Assembly: GCA_934532985.1 (NCBI GenBank)
Contig: CAKTAV010000010.1
Location: 14,670 to 78,669 of the forward strand
Length of the DNA stretch: 64,000 nt
DNA from: an uncultured Butyricicoccus sp.
Lineage (GTDB): Bacteria > Bacillota > Clostridia > Oscillospirales > Butyricicoccaceae
Reading direction: 5' to 3'
In this document: piece after piece, positions 35,836-45,767 of the stretch
Layout: each line of letters starts with the position of its first letter
How positions within the stretch are numbered: position 1 is the first letter of the stretch
The notes under the pieces: generated by a model
Told to the model about the DNA's origin: nothing
Seen by the model: the letters and a program-made list of their open reading frames with translations, nothing else
Databases searched by the model: none
Made by a program: the position numbers and the translations under genes

Positions 35836-37140
35836 TTGAAAAAGAGTATTCTGTCCTTTGTGGCTGTGCTGCTGGTCATTGTATTGCTTTGCTGCACAGC
35901 TGCGTTTGGAATCACCGTCGGACCACTGACGATATCCAGCGTGCTGGATGAGGAAAATGGTATCCGCCGTGGCCTGGACTTGGTTGGCGGCTCGTCCATC
36001 ACCTTTGAAGCACAGCTGCCAGATGGGTACGACGAGGCAAACCTTTCGTCCGATATGGCTTCGGTTCAGGCGATGATGACCAAGCGTCTGGATTCATTGG
36101 GCTATACGGAAGCTACCGTGGAGCTGGTTGGTGACCGCCGTATTAAGGTGGACATCCCAGCAATTTCGAACCCGCAGGAGGCGGTCGATGTATTGGGCGC
36201 AACCGCGCAGCTGAAGTTCCTCGACGGAGATGACAAGGTTATTCTGACCGGAGCCGGCATCAAGAAGGCGAGTGCGGAATATGGCAAGATCAGTGATTCT
36301 TCCATTTCCAGTGAGCACTATGTCTCGGTACAGTTCACGGACGACGCGAAGGAAGCGTGGACAAAGGCGACCAAGGCGGCTGCACAGGCGGACGCGAAGG
36401 GCGACACGGAGCATAACATGATTAAGATCATGATGGATGACGAGGAAATTTCGGCGCCGACGGTCAGCAAGGAATATGCAAGCACCGGTATTACCGGCGA
36501 CGGCTGCGTCATTTCCGGCAACTTTGACGCACAGTCGGCAAAGACGCTGGCGGAGCAGATCAACATCGGTCAGCTGCCGTTTACGCTGAAGAAGGTATCC
36601 ATGAGTTCGGTTGGCCCGTCTTTGGGTGAGAAGGCGCTGTCCACCAGCCTGATGGCCGGCGGTATCGGTGTTTTGCTGGTTATGATCTTTATGATTATCG
36701 TTTACCGCCTGCCGGGTCTGATTGCATCGATCGCGCTGATGTTCTACACGGCGCTGGATGCGGTTATTCTGTCGGTCGCACATGTCAACCTGTCTCTGCC
36801 GGGTATTGCGGGTATTATCCTGTCTATTGGTATGGCGGTTGATGCAAACGTCATTATTTTTGAGCGAATTAAGGAAGAGCTGCGCAACGGCAAGACCATC
36901 CGTGCGGCGATTGATTCCGGTTTCCACCGCGCGTGGACAGCAATTCTGGACTCGAATATCACGACGATTATTGCGGCACTGGTGCTGTATTTCTTCGGTT
37001 CGGGTACGGTTGTCGGCTTTGCACTGACGCTCGGCCTCGGTGTTGTTCTGTCCATGTTTACGGCGGTCACAGTTACTCGTTTCCTGCTGAACCGTATTGT
37101 AGACTTTAAGATCCGCAATCCAAAGGTCTATGGTCTGTAA
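35836..37140 (+). CDS. secD: Protein translocase subunit SecD
   Basis: 434 residues from a TTG at 35836 with AGGAGG 9 bases upstream; the longer frame would include the promoter. One N-terminal helix (ILSFVAVLLVIVLLCC), then RRGLDLVGGSSITFEAQ, a periplasm-type extracytoplasmic domain, and five C-terminal helices with GIAGIILSIGMAVDANVIIFERI, the proton-path aspartate motif. SecD with SecF uses the proton gradient to pull exported proteins out of SecYEG. Confidence 0.95.
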   Translation: MKKSILSFVAVLLVIVLLCCTAAFGITVGPLTISSVLDEENGIRRGLDLVGGSSITFEAQLPDGYDEANLSSDMASVQAMMTKRLDSLGYTEATVELVGDRRIKVDIPAISNPQEAVDVLGATAQLKFLDGDDKVILTGAGIKKASAEYGKISDSSISSEHYVSVQFTDDAKEAWTKATKAAAQADAKGDTEHNMIKIMMDDEEISAPTVSKEYASTGITGDGCVISGNFDAQSAKTLAEQINIGQLPFTLKKVSMSSVGPSLGEKALSTSLMAGGIGVLLVMIFMIIVYRLPGLIASIALMFYTALDAVILSVAHVNLSLPGIAGIILSIGMAVDANVIIFERIKEELRNGKTIRAAIDSGFHRAWTAILDSNITTIIAALVLYFFGSGTVVGFALTLGLGVVLSMFTAVTVTRFLLNRIVDFKIRNPKVYGL

Positions 37141-37158
37141 GAAGGGGGAAGGAGTATC

Positions 37159-38292
37159 ATGAAAGAACATCGTTTTTCCATTGTAAAGAAATTTCCGATT
37201 TTTCTGGTTATTTCTTTGATTCTGTTGGCTCCAGGCCTGGTTGGCCTTGTGACGCTGCCGTTTGGCGTGAATTTGTTCAATATGGACGTCGACTTTGTCG
37301 GCGGCACCAGCTTGACGTTTAACTTGCACACCGAGGTCACCAGCGATATTTCCGGCAAGGATATTCCAAAGCTGGTCAAGGACGCCTCGGGCGTCACGCC
37401 GTCCAGTGTGCAAAAGACCGGAGACGATGGAGAGTCGGTTCTGATCAAATGCACGGAGCTGGACAATGAGCAGCAAAAGGCGATTGTCAACGCGATGCAC
37501 AGCGAGTACGACATCAATGATCAGGAAACCGAAATCAAGGACAACAATGCAACGCTGGGACGCGAGGCGCAGAATAAGGCGTTGACGGCGGCGGTTATTG
37601 CAGTTGTGCTGATGCTGCTGTACATCACGTTCCGCTTTGAACTGATGTCCGGTCTGGCAGCGGTTACCTGTCTGGTACATGATCTGCTGGTTGTTTTGTC
37701 GGCGTATATTGTCTTGCAGATTCCGTTCAACACACAGTTTATCGCTGTGGCGCTGACAATTTTGGGTTATTCCATCAATGCGTCAATTATTGTATTTGAC
37801 CGTATTCGTGAAAACCGCAAGTTTGCCCGCCGCGAGTCGTTTGAGGAAATCGTCGAGACCAGCTTGTGGCAGACTATGGGTCGTACCATTAACACGTCGA
37901 TCACGACGCTGCTGACGGTTGGCATGATCTTCATCTTTGGCGTTACCTCATTGCGTCAGTTCACACTGCCGCTGATCATTGGTATTGCAGCTGGTGCGTA
38001 TTCTTCCATCTTCCTGTCCGGTTCCCTGTGGGCAAAGTATCGCTCTGCCTTTAAAAAGAACCGTCAGGCCAAGGCTGCGGCAAAGGCAAATGTGCAGAAC
38101 GCAGGCAAGCCGAAGAAGGCAGAAAAGGTGGATGATTCGCCGAGTGTAACGATTACGTTTGAGGAAGACGAGAAAACTGAGGGGATAGAGCCGACAGAGC
38201 AGACGACCGCTCCGGCCCAGCCGAAGAATCCGAATTCTCATCCGAATAACACGAACCGCAACAAAAAGCGCGGAAAAAAGAAGAAGCGCTGA
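37159..38292 (+). CDS. secF: Protein translocase subunit SecF
   Basis: 377 residues, 18 bases after secD, with GGGGGAAGGAG upstream. The first helix is followed by DVDFVGGTSLTFNL. The core helices include LTAAVIAVVLMLLYITFRF, ALTILGYSINASIIVFDRIREN and TINTSITTLLTV. An extra 70-residue charged tail rich in lysine, threonine and asparagine (EDEKTEGIEPTEQ, NNTNRNKKRGKKKKR) follows the last helix and should be cytoplasmic, perhaps contacting ribosomes or lipid. Confidence 0.95.
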   Translation: MKEHRFSIVKKFPIFLVISLILLAPGLVGLVTLPFGVNLFNMDVDFVGGTSLTFNLHTEVTSDISGKDIPKLVKDASGVTPSSVQKTGDDGESVLIKCTELDNEQQKAIVNAMHSEYDINDQETEIKDNNATLGREAQNKALTAAVIAVVLMLLYITFRFELMSGLAAVTCLVHDLLVVLSAYIVLQIPFNTQFIAVALTILGYSINASIIVFDRIRENRKFARRESFEEIVETSLWQTMGRTINTSITTLLTVGMIFIFGVTSLRQFTLPLIIGIAAGAYSSIFLSGSLWAKYRSAFKKNRQAKAAAKANVQNAGKPKKAEKVDDSPSVTITFEEDEKTEGIEPTEQTTAPAQPKNPNSHPNNTNRNKKRGKKKKR

Positions 38293-38302
38293 GGAAACAG
38301 CA

Positions 38303-38337
38303 ACACAGTCGGACCGTCGTCCGGCTGTGTTTTTTTG
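38303..38337 (+). terminator. Terminator after secF
   Basis: ACACAG-t-CGGAC loop GTCCG-g-CTGTGT followed by seven T. Confidence 0.9.
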
Positions 38338-38467
38338 CGCGGAAAAGGATAGGCGGCAAAGGAGGCACAAGAGGAAAACACACACAAAAACCGGCAATAA
38401 AAAGAGAGAAAACTACGAAATAACAACAAATTGTAACTTTTTGGCGAGACGGTTTAGGGAAAGAAAT

Positions 38468-38496
38468 TGACATGCATGCGGAAAATTGCTATAGTA
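38468..38496 (+). promoter_or_regulatory. Promoter of glgX-mutY
   Basis: TTGACA (38468-38473), 17-base spacer, TATAGT (38491-38496). The 38338-38467 stretch before it shows no gene. Confidence 0.82.
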
Positions 38497-38626
38497 ATAA
38501 TAATGATTCCTGCAATATCATTGGGAAAAGTGCTGCGGGATTAAAAGAAATGAGGTGTTTCCGATTAACGGAACAACGAAAGCAACAGAACCGGAGAGAC
38601 ATGTCCATGTTCCTTCGGAGGAGGAT

Positions 38627-40711
38627 ATGCCATCGGTTCATCTGATGCGGGAAGTCGACGGCTATATGACAATGCGCGGAAATTGTCTGCAAAACGGCGC
38701 CTTTGAGGTGCTCGGCGGCATCAATTTCACGATTCACTCCATGCACGCAAATTCGGTGGAATTGGTATTATTCCAGCCGCACGCGGAGGAACCGTTTGCC
38801 GTCCTGCCGTTTCCGCAGGAATACCGTGTGGGAAATGTGTATTCCATGATTGTATTTGGACTCACGATTTCCGAGTTCGAATATGCTTACCGCATGGATG
38901 GCCCATATGACCCAGAAAAAGGTCTGCTGTTTGACCGGAATAATTTGTTGCTGGATCCATATGCCCGCGCGGTTGCGGGACAGGAATATTGGGGAACCAA
39001 GCCGCCCGGAGGGTTTGAATACCGCGGCTGTGTTGTTGCGCACTCGTTTGACTGGCAGGGTGTGGGACAGCCGAATTTGCCGATGAATGACCTGATTATC
39101 TATGAGACGCATGTGCGCGGCTTTACGCAGCATTCGTCGTCACAGGTCGCGCATCCGGGGACGTTTGACGGTCTGATTGAGAAAATTCCCTATCTGAAGC
39201 AGCTGGGTGTCAACGCGGTGGAGCTGATGCCGATCTTTGAGTTTGACGAGATGCACGATATGCGCATACACAACGACAAGCTGTTGCTGGATTATTGGGG
39301 ATATAATCCGGTTTGCTTTTTTGCGCCGAACACGGCATATTCGGCGGATCGGGAGAAAAACCATGAGGGCAATGAACTGCGCCGCCTGATCCGTGTGCTT
39401 CACCGCAACAATATGGAAGTAGTTTTGGATGTTGTGTTCAACCATACGGCGGAGGGCAACCGCGACGGCTCGATTTTCTCGTGGAAGGGCATTGACAATT
39501 CGGTGTACTACCTGCTGGGACCGGATGGTGATTACTATAACTTCAGCGGCTGCGGCAATACGGTCAACTGTAACCACCCGATTGTGCATCAGATGATTAT
39601 GGAATGTCTGCGCTATTGGGTGGTTGAATACCGCGTGGATGGTTTCCGCTTTGATCTGGCGTCGATTTTGGGACGCAATGAAGACGGCACGCCGATGAAC
39701 AAGCCGCCGCTGCTGGAGGCAATGGCGTTTGACCCGATTCTCGCGAACACCAAGCTGATTGCAGAGGCGTGGGATGCGGGCGGATTGTATCAGGTTGGCT
39801 CGTTCCCGTCGCGGCGGAAGCGCTGGTCGGAGTGGAACGGCAAATATCGGGACGACATGCGCTGTTTCCTCAAGGGAGACAACGGAATGGCGACGGCGGC
39901 AACATACCGCATTCTTGGCTCGCGCGATTTGTACGACCCGAAGAAGCGCGGCGATGGCGCGTCGGTCAACTTCCTGACCTGCCACGACGGCTTTACGCTG
40001 GCGGATTTGTACTCGTACAATGTCAAGCACAACGAGGACAACGGCTGGGACAACACCGACGGCGAGAATAACAACAACAGCTGGAACTGCGGTGTAGAGG
40101 GCGAGACGGAGAACAATGACGTCAATAACCTTCGCCGCCGTATGCAGAAAAATGCGTTTGCCGTGCTGATGTGCTCGCGCGGCACGCCGATGGTGTTGGC
40201 GGGCGATGAGTTTGGCAACACGCAGTTTGGCAATAACAATGCCTACTGTCAGGACAATGAGATCTCGTGGCTGGATTGGAGCCTGCTGGAGAAGAACCGC
40301 GATCTGTTTGAATTCGCCAGCTTTATGATTCACTTCCGCCGCAAGCATCCGATTCTTCGACGCAAGACGAAACCGGCGGAATGTCGATTCCCGGAGACCA
40401 GCCTGCACTCAGTGATGCCGTGGGATGCCAATTATAACGACAATACGCACATGGTGGCGGTGACGTTTGCCGGACGCAATGCGGACGACACGGCGGACGA
40501 TATTATTTATATCGCGATTAACTCCTATTGGGAGTGCAATACGATCTATTTGCCGGATATCCCAGCGCCACTGCAGTGGCGGCTGGCGGTGGATACCGCC
40601 AATGGACATCCGGGTGACTGCTATGAATGGGACGATATGCCGGAAATTTACAACCAAACCTTTACGATGCAGCCGCGCTCCGTGATGATTGCGGTTGCCA
40701 AATGCGTATGA
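38627..40711 (+). CDS. glgX: Glycogen debranching enzyme, GlgX/isoamylase type
   Basis: 694 residues from the ATG at 38627, with GGAGG 5 bases upstream. The frame is open to a GTG at 38555, but those residues are not family-like. An N-terminal CBM48 domain (GGINFTIHSMHANSVELVLF) precedes a GH13 barrel: YETHVRGFTQHSS, LDVVFNHTAEG, nucleophile aspartate in VDGFRFDLASILGR, acid in LIAEAWDAGG, and FLTCHDGFTLADL. It cleaves alpha-1,6 branches of glycogen. No other glycogen gene is nearby. It overlaps mutY. Confidence 0.92.
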   Translation: MPSVHLMREVDGYMTMRGNCLQNGAFEVLGGINFTIHSMHANSVELVLFQPHAEEPFAVLPFPQEYRVGNVYSMIVFGLTISEFEYAYRMDGPYDPEKGLLFDRNNLLLDPYARAVAGQEYWGTKPPGGFEYRGCVVAHSFDWQGVGQPNLPMNDLIIYETHVRGFTQHSSSQVAHPGTFDGLIEKIPYLKQLGVNAVELMPIFEFDEMHDMRIHNDKLLLDYWGYNPVCFFAPNTAYSADREKNHEGNELRRLIRVLHRNNMEVVLDVVFNHTAEGNRDGSIFSWKGIDNSVYYLLGPDGDYYNFSGCGNTVNCNHPIVHQMIMECLRYWVVEYRVDGFRFDLASILGRNEDGTPMNKPPLLEAMAFDPILANTKLIAEAWDAGGLYQVGSFPSRRKRWSEWNGKYRDDMRCFLKGDNGMATAATYRILGSRDLYDPKKRGDGASVNFLTCHDGFTLADLYSYNVKHNEDNGWDNTDGENNNNSWNCGVEGETENNDVNNLRRRMQKNAFAVLMCSRGTPMVLAGDEFGNTQFGNNNAYCQDNEISWLDWSLLEKNRDLFEFASFMIHFRRKHPILRRKTKPAECRFPETSLHSVMPWDANYNDNTHMVAVTFAGRNADDTADDIIYIAINSYWECNTIYLPDIPAPLQWRLAVDTANGHPGDCYEWDDMPEIYNQTFTMQPRSVMIAVAKCV

Positions 40712-41748
40712 CGGAGCAGCAGCGCACCGCGGCAGCGGCGGACAAGCTGCTGTGCTGGTATGATAACAGCCGCCGCGTGCTCCCGTGGCGGGAACAGCCG
40801 GAGCCGTACCGTGTGTGGGTTTCGGAAATTATGTTGCAGCAGACGCGCGTGGAGGTGGTCAAACCGTATTTTGAGCGTTTTCTGATGACCCTGCCGACGG
40901 TGCAGAGCTTGGCAGAGGCGGCGGAAGAAACCCTGATGAAGCTGTGGGAAGGCTTGGGCTATTATAGTCGTGTGCGAAATTTGCAGAAGGCGGCGCAGGT
41001 GGTCTGCGCCGAATATGGCGGCGCGCTGCCCTCGAGCAAGAAGGAATTGGAGCAGCTGCCGGGCATTGGGCCATACACAGCGGGCGCGGTTGCGTCCATT
41101 GCGTTTGGTAAGGTGTGCACAGCGGTGGACGGCAATGTGCTACGCGTCATCTCCCGCCTGCTGGCGCGGGACTGGGACATTAAGTCGGCGGCGGTGAAAA
41201 CGCAGGTGACCGAATTGGTACAGGAGATGATTCCGCACGATCGACCGGGCGATTTTAACCAGGCGCTGATGGAGCTGGGTGCGATGGTATGTCTGCCCAA
41301 TGGTGCGCCAAAGTGCGAGAAATGTCCGTGGTTCTCGCTGTGTATGACGCGTGAACGGGGCAGACAGGCGGAAATACCTGTCAAGCCAAAGAAAAAAGCG
41401 CGTCCGATTCAGAAACGGCGCGTGTACGTGATTCTGCGTGACGGACGCGTTGCACTGCGGCGACGACCGAAAACCGGCTTGCTTGCGGGTCTCTGGGAAT
41501 TCCCCAATAAGCTGGAAGAAGAGCAGAGCACGCTGGGTATCTCTCTGCATGATATGCGCGAGGGAAAACAGGCAAAGCATGTCTTTTCTCATGTGGAGTG
41601 GCAGATGAGCGGTATTGTTGCGGAGACCGAGGACAGCGGCAACTTCACTTGGGTATCGGCAGAGGAACTTCGTGCGACCATTGCGTTGCCGTCGGCGTTT
41701 CGCGTGTACCGAAATGAGGCGCTGCGGCTGCTGGAGAAAAAAGAATAA
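40702..41748 (+). CDS. mutY: A/G-specific adenine DNA glycosylase
   Basis: 348 residues from the ATG at 40702 (MRMTEQQRTAAAA); an ATG two codons on overlaps the glgX stop. HhH-GPD domain: VSEIMLQQTRVEVV with the catalytic glutamate, and the hairpin LEQLPGIGPYTAGAVASIAF, with the catalytic aspartate in TAVDGNVLRV. The 4Fe-4S ligands are in CLPNGAPKCEKCPWFSLC. A C-terminal NUDIX-like domain (RRPKTGLLAGLWEFPN) recognises 8-oxoguanine. It removes adenine opposite 8-oxoG. Confidence 0.95.
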   Translation: MRMTEQQRTAAAADKLLCWYDNSRRVLPWREQPEPYRVWVSEIMLQQTRVEVVKPYFERFLMTLPTVQSLAEAAEETLMKLWEGLGYYSRVRNLQKAAQVVCAEYGGALPSSKKELEQLPGIGPYTAGAVASIAFGKVCTAVDGNVLRVISRLLARDWDIKSAAVKTQVTELVQEMIPHDRPGDFNQALMELGAMVCLPNGAPKCEKCPWFSLCMTRERGRQAEIPVKPKKKARPIQKRRVYVILRDGRVALRRRPKTGLLAGLWEFPNKLEEEQSTLGISLHDMREGKQAKHVFSHVEWQMSGIVAETEDSGNFTWVSAEELRATIALPSAFRVYRNEALRLLEKKE

Positions 41749-41767
41749 CAGAAGACAGTAATGAGAA

Positions 41768-41806
41768 GAACAGAGGATGGCAAATTGCGTTCTCTGTTCT
41801 CTTTTT
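41768..41806 (+). terminator. Terminator after mutY
   Basis: GAACAGAG and CTCTGTTC form an 8-bp stem followed by TCTTTTT. The remaining 200 bases to the next gene hold a TATAAT at about 41900 but no convincing -35. Confidence 0.7.
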
Positions 41807-42008
41807 ATGCTCTTGACAAAAAATGATAGACAGAAAAGCAGATCAAATTGATATGGAATATAATGCAAATAGCGCATGGATTTTTGTCAAGGAATTCACT
41901 ATAATAAATTAACTGGAAAAATGGGATTCTTTTCTTGGAAAGAAAAGAACTTTTTGAAAAAATACGTGTCAGATGAGGATTTCTGACCGAAAAGAAGGAG
42001 GAGATCTT

Positions 42009-43376
42009 ATGAAAAAACAGGAAATCGATATGTGTAATGGTCCTCTGTTATCCAAGATATTGATGTTTGCGATACCGCTTATGTTGTCCAGCTCGTTGCA
42101 GCTGTTTTTTAATGCGGCGGATACTGTCGTTGTCGGACGATTTGCAGGAAGCGAATCGCTGGCGGCGGTTGGCTCGACGGCGTCGCTGATTTTTTTACTG
42201 ACGAACCTGTTTTTGGGCTTGTCGATTGGTGTTAGTGTCGTCGCCGCCCGTTTTTACGGCGCGCGCAACCATAAGGCGCTCAGCGATACGGTGCATACGT
42301 CGATTGCGGTTGCGCTGATTAGCGGCGCCGTGCTGCTGGTTTTGGGAATTGTCACAGCGCGCTTTTTCCTTGCCCTGATGGGCACACCGGAAAATGTCAT
42401 GAATAAGGCGATTTTGTACATCCGCATTTACTTCTTGGGCATGCCGGCGATTACGGTGTATAACTTTGGCAGTACGCTGCTGCGCGCGGTCGGCGACACC
42501 AAGCGTCCGCTATATTTTCTGACGGCATCGGGCTTGACGAACGTCATACTGAATCTGCTGTTTGTCATTGTATTTCACATGGATGTCGCCGGTGTTGCGC
42601 TGGCGACGGCGATTTCACAGTGTGTGGCGGCGACGCTGGTTATCCGCAGTCTGATTCGCTCGGACGGCGCGCTCAAGCTCAATCTGCGCGCGCTGCATAT
42701 CAATCCGAAAATTTTTAAGGAGATTGTCTATCTGGGCGTTCCGGCCGGTATGCAGGGTATTCTATTCTCGGTTTCCAACACGCTGATTCAGTCGGCGATC
42801 AACTCGTTTGGTGCGTCTGCGATTGCCGGAAACACGGCGGCGGCAAATCTGGAGAGCTTCATCATCATGTGTATGAATGCGTTCTATCAGGCGAATCTGA
42901 CGTTTACCAGTCAGAATATCGGTGGCGGACGCTATGACCGCCTGAACCGTATTTTGGGCACCTGTCTCGGCATTGTCGTCGTGGTTGGAGCGAGCATGGG
43001 CGCGTTTATCTGTGCCTTTGGACACCCGCTGCTGCACATCTATACGCAGGATCCGGAGGTTGTCAACTTCGGTATGATGCGCATTATGGTGCTGTGCTCG
43101 ACGTATTTCCTCTATGGCCTGACGGATACTATTGTGGGAAGCCTGCGCGGCTTTGGCTACTCTCTTGTGCCGACGGCGATCACGCTGATTGGCATGTGCC
43201 TGTTCCGCGTCGTGTGGGTATTCACGGTGTTCCAGTGGAAGCATTCGCTGGTGGCGCTGTATATCTCGTTCCCGGCGTCGTGGGCAACGTCACTGGTGGC
43301 ATATGTCATTTGTCTATATATTGTACGAAAAAAACTCCCCAGCGAACGGGTGGAAGTTCAACCAGTGGAGGCGTAA
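42009..43376 (+). CDS. MATE family efflux transporter
   Basis: 455 residues from the ATG at 42009, with AAGGAGGAG 7 bases upstream. About twelve hydrophobic helices in two halves. The first MatE domain starts KILMFAIPLMLSSSLQLFFNAADTVVVGRF-like sequence (PLMLSSSLQLFF, DTVVVGRFAGSESLAAVG). The second half shows GVPAGMQGILFSVSN and SNTLIQSAINSFG. MATE pumps export cationic drugs or metabolites using Na+ or H+. Substrate not deducible. Confidence 0.93.
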   Translation: MKKQEIDMCNGPLLSKILMFAIPLMLSSSLQLFFNAADTVVVGRFAGSESLAAVGSTASLIFLLTNLFLGLSIGVSVVAARFYGARNHKALSDTVHTSIAVALISGAVLLVLGIVTARFFLALMGTPENVMNKAILYIRIYFLGMPAITVYNFGSTLLRAVGDTKRPLYFLTASGLTNVILNLLFVIVFHMDVAGVALATAISQCVAATLVIRSLIRSDGALKLNLRALHINPKIFKEIVYLGVPAGMQGILFSVSNTLIQSAINSFGASAIAGNTAAANLESFIIMCMNAFYQANLTFTSQNIGGGRYDRLNRILGTCLGIVVVVGASMGAFICAFGHPLLHIYTQDPEVVNFGMMRIMVLCSTYFLYGLTDTIVGSLRGFGYSLVPTAITLIGMCLFRVVWVFTVFQWKHSLVALYISFPASWATSLVAYVICLYIVRKKLPSERVEVQPVEA

Positions 43377-43379
43377 CAA

Positions 43380-43426
43380 GAAGCACCATACTTTGCTTTG
43401 GATAGGCGGAGTATGGTGCTTCTTTT
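43380..43426. terminator. Shared convergent terminator (MATE pump and TSUP permease)
   Basis: GAAGCACCATACT and AGTATGGTGCTTC form a 13-bp perfect stem followed by TTTT. It overlaps the stop of the opposite-strand permease. Confidence 0.85.
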
Positions 43427-44141
43427 ATAGATTCTTCAAAATCAGTGAAACTCCTGACAGCACCAACAACACAGATGTCAGCTTACGAACAATCGCTTCG
43501 TTTAGAATGCCGCTGCATTTTATGCCGCCAAATAATCCGAGCAGGGCAAACGGAAAGAGAAGCAGACACATTTTCAGCGTTTCGAATGTCAGCAAGTGCA
43601 GCACGCTGTAGAGGACAAGGCGAAAGGCGTTGTCCGCGATAAATACAGCACTGATATTGGCCTTGAACGAGTTACCACTCTGTGTGACGCGGCTGACATA
43701 GGCCGCGAGCAGAGCACCGACGCCAAACAGGCCGCAGAGCATACCCGCGGTGATGCCGATTAGTGCGAGCAGCAGCTTGGAGGAGCGAATCTCTTTTTTG
43801 CTGCACTCACGTGAGAGCATTTCGGCGCCCAGTACGATGACAACGACGCCAAATACAAGCTTGATGGAGCGGACATCGACGTTTTTGAGCAGCAGTGCGC
43901 CGGGAATACTGCCCGCCAGCACCAATGTCGCCAAGGGAAGAACGACCTTCGGATCAAGGCTGCGCCGATTCTTCCATGTGAGGATGAGATTGGCAGGGCA
44001 GCCCAGCAACAAATCAATCGGAGAAATGTTGGCGTTGGGCACGCCGAAGCTCAAAATAGAGGTTAATACTAACGTATTGGCGAAGCCGCATAGGCCCTTG
44101 ATGAAATAGGCGGCAACTACCGCAATAAACCATAAGTACAT
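43425..44141 (-). CDS. TSUP (TauE/SafE) family permease
   Basis: 238 residues from the ATG at 44141 (MYLWFIAVVAAYFIKGLCGF). The frame is open far upstream, but that extension is polar and non-conserved. The family features are GLCGFANTLVLTSILSFG near the N-terminus and the repeated motif GITAGMLCGLFGVGALL near the middle, with about eight membrane helices. These carriers move sulfite, sulfoacetate or similar anions. The ribosome site is weak (CGGAAC). Confidence 0.88.
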   Translation of the reverse strand: MYLWFIAVVAAYFIKGLCGFANTLVLTSILSFGVPNANISPIDLLLGCPANLILTWKNRRSLDPKVVLPLATLVLAGSIPGALLLKNVDVRSIKLVFGVVVIVLGAEMLSRECSKKEIRSSKLLLALIGITAGMLCGLFGVGALLAAYVSRVTQSGNSFKANISAVFIADNAFRLVLYSVLHLLTFETLKMCLLLFPFALLGLFGGIKCSGILNEAIVRKLTSVLLVLSGVSLILKNL

Positions 44142-44277
44142 AATTAGAGTTCCGTTTCTGTGTGGGATGTGTTTGTTGTTATTAGCATACCACAAATTCC
44201 TTGCTTTTTCTTCGCAAAAACGGAAATTCAATTTTGCACAGTCCGGAGTGCTGCAAAGAACGTGCGGTATGCGGCGA

Positions 44278-44306
44278 TTGCAATGAGAATGCATTCGCTT
44301 TATAAT
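44278..44306 (+). promoter_or_regulatory. Promoter of the second MATE gene
   Basis: TTGCAA (44278-44283), 17-base spacer, TATAAT (44301-44306), about 56 bases before the start. Confidence 0.7.
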
Positions 44307-44362
44307 ACAAAACGGATGTCAAATCACGACAGCGGAATCAAAAAGCAGAGGCGGGATATATT

Positions 44363-45700
44363 ATGTTGTTTACCAGAGAACAATTGAAAAAATTGATTAT
44401 CCCGCTCATGCTGGAACAGCTGCTGGTAGTGAGTGTCGGCTTAGTGGATACTCTGATGGTATCGCAGGCGGGCGATGCGGCGATTTCCGGCGTCGCGCTG
44501 GTGGACAACATCAACCGCTTAATTATTCAGATTATGGCAGCGCTCGCGACGGGCGGCACGGTGGTGTGCAGCCAGTATTTGGGGCGGCGCGATTACCACA
44601 ACGCGAGCAAGGCGAGCGCGCAGCTGCATATGGTGATGCTGGCCTTTGCGCTCAGCATGACGGCGCTCGCGGTGTTTTTGACGCGACCGGTGCTGGATGC
44701 CATTTTTGGACAGGTCACGCAGGAGGTCATGGACTGTGCCGTGCTGTATTTTGTCGTCACGTCGTTTTCGTATCCGTTTCTTGCGGTGTACAGCGCGGGT
44801 GCGGCAATTTTTCGCAGTCAGGGCAACAGCAAGATCAGCATGCAGATCAGTCTGCTGATGAACGCCGTCAATGTCGGAGCCAATACGGTGTTTGTCTTTG
44901 CGTGTCACTGGTCGGTATTCGGTGTGGCGATGGCAACGGTGCTGTCGTATGTCTGTGCGAGCCTGATTATGCTGTGTTGTATGTATGGACGCAGCCATGA
45001 TTTGCGCAATACATCGGCGTGCGATTTTCTGCCGAATGGTCGGCTGATTCGCAGCATTATGGTGATCGGTATTCCGAGCGGAATTGAAAACGGCACGTTC
45101 CAGATTGGCAAGCTGCTGGTGGCAAGTATGGTGTCTACCTTCGGCACGGCATCCATTGCGGCCAATGCGATTGGTTATACGGTGACGGACTTTTTCAATA
45201 TTCCTGCGCTGTCCATGGGACTTGCACTGATTACTATTGTCGGTCAGTGTGTCGGCGCAGGGGAGAAGGAGCAGGCGAAGCAATATACCAAGCAGATTAT
45301 GAAATACAGCTATTACTGCGACTGGGCGTGCAAGCTATCGCTGTTTGTGCTGGCGGGCTGGATCTGCCGTAGCTTTCATCTCTCGCCGCAGGCGTATGAC
45401 ATTGCGGTACAGATTTTGCACTGGTTCTGTATTGTTGCGCTGCCGATTTGGCCGCTGTCGTTTACGCTGCCCAATGCGATGCGCGCCTCAGGCGATATTT
45501 GGTATACGATGCTGTCGAGCCTGCTTTCGATGTGGGTATTCCGCGTCGGCGGAAGTTATCTGCTGGGCGTGGTGCTTGGCCTCGGCGTACTCGGTATTTG
45601 GTTTGGTATGTTTGTGGATTGGGCGGCGCGTGCGCTGCTGTTTTCCGTGCGGTTCCGCAGCGGCGCTTGGCTGAAGCACGGAGCACTGATGGATGAATAG
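44363..45700 (+). CDS. MATE family efflux transporter (second copy)
   Basis: 445 residues, beginning MLFTREQLKKLIIPLMLEQL. The DTLMVSQAGDAAISGVALV pattern and the second-half GIPSGIENGTFQIGKLLVA are typical of MATE proteins. It is clearly divergent from the copy at 42009, so this is not a recent duplication. Two separate MATE genes flank a divergent TSUP gene. Substrate not deducible. Confidence 0.92.
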   Translation: MLFTREQLKKLIIPLMLEQLLVVSVGLVDTLMVSQAGDAAISGVALVDNINRLIIQIMAALATGGTVVCSQYLGRRDYHNASKASAQLHMVMLAFALSMTALAVFLTRPVLDAIFGQVTQEVMDCAVLYFVVTSFSYPFLAVYSAGAAIFRSQGNSKISMQISLLMNAVNVGANTVFVFACHWSVFGVAMATVLSYVCASLIMLCCMYGRSHDLRNTSACDFLPNGRLIRSIMVIGIPSGIENGTFQIGKLLVASMVSTFGTASIAANAIGYTVTDFFNIPALSMGLALITIVGQCVGAGEKEQAKQYTKQIMKYSYYCDWACKLSLFVLAGWICRSFHLSPQAYDIAVQILHWFCIVALPIWPLSFTLPNAMRASGDIWYTMLSSLLSMWVFRVGGSYLLGVVLGLGVLGIWFGMFVDWAARALLFSVRFRSGAWLKHGALMDE

Positions 45701-45740
45701 AAAAAAACACCGCATGATAAAACGTCATGCGGTGTTGTTT
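45701..45740. terminator. Shared convergent terminator (MATE pump and purC)
   Basis: ACACCGCATGA-taaaacg-TCATGCGGTGT with A7 on the left and TTGTTT on the right. On the minus strand it ends in seven T, ideal for purC. Confidence 0.9.
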
Positions 45741-45767
45741 GTGGCTCTTAGGGAAAACGGAGCGGAA

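Noticed and set aside
36094..37680. Long minus-strand frames opposite secD/secF (and similar ones opposite purB, glgX and the surface protein)
   Set aside because: They are shadows of strongly coding plus-strand genes, lack ribosome sites, and give arginine/histidine/asparagine-rich low-similarity proteins.
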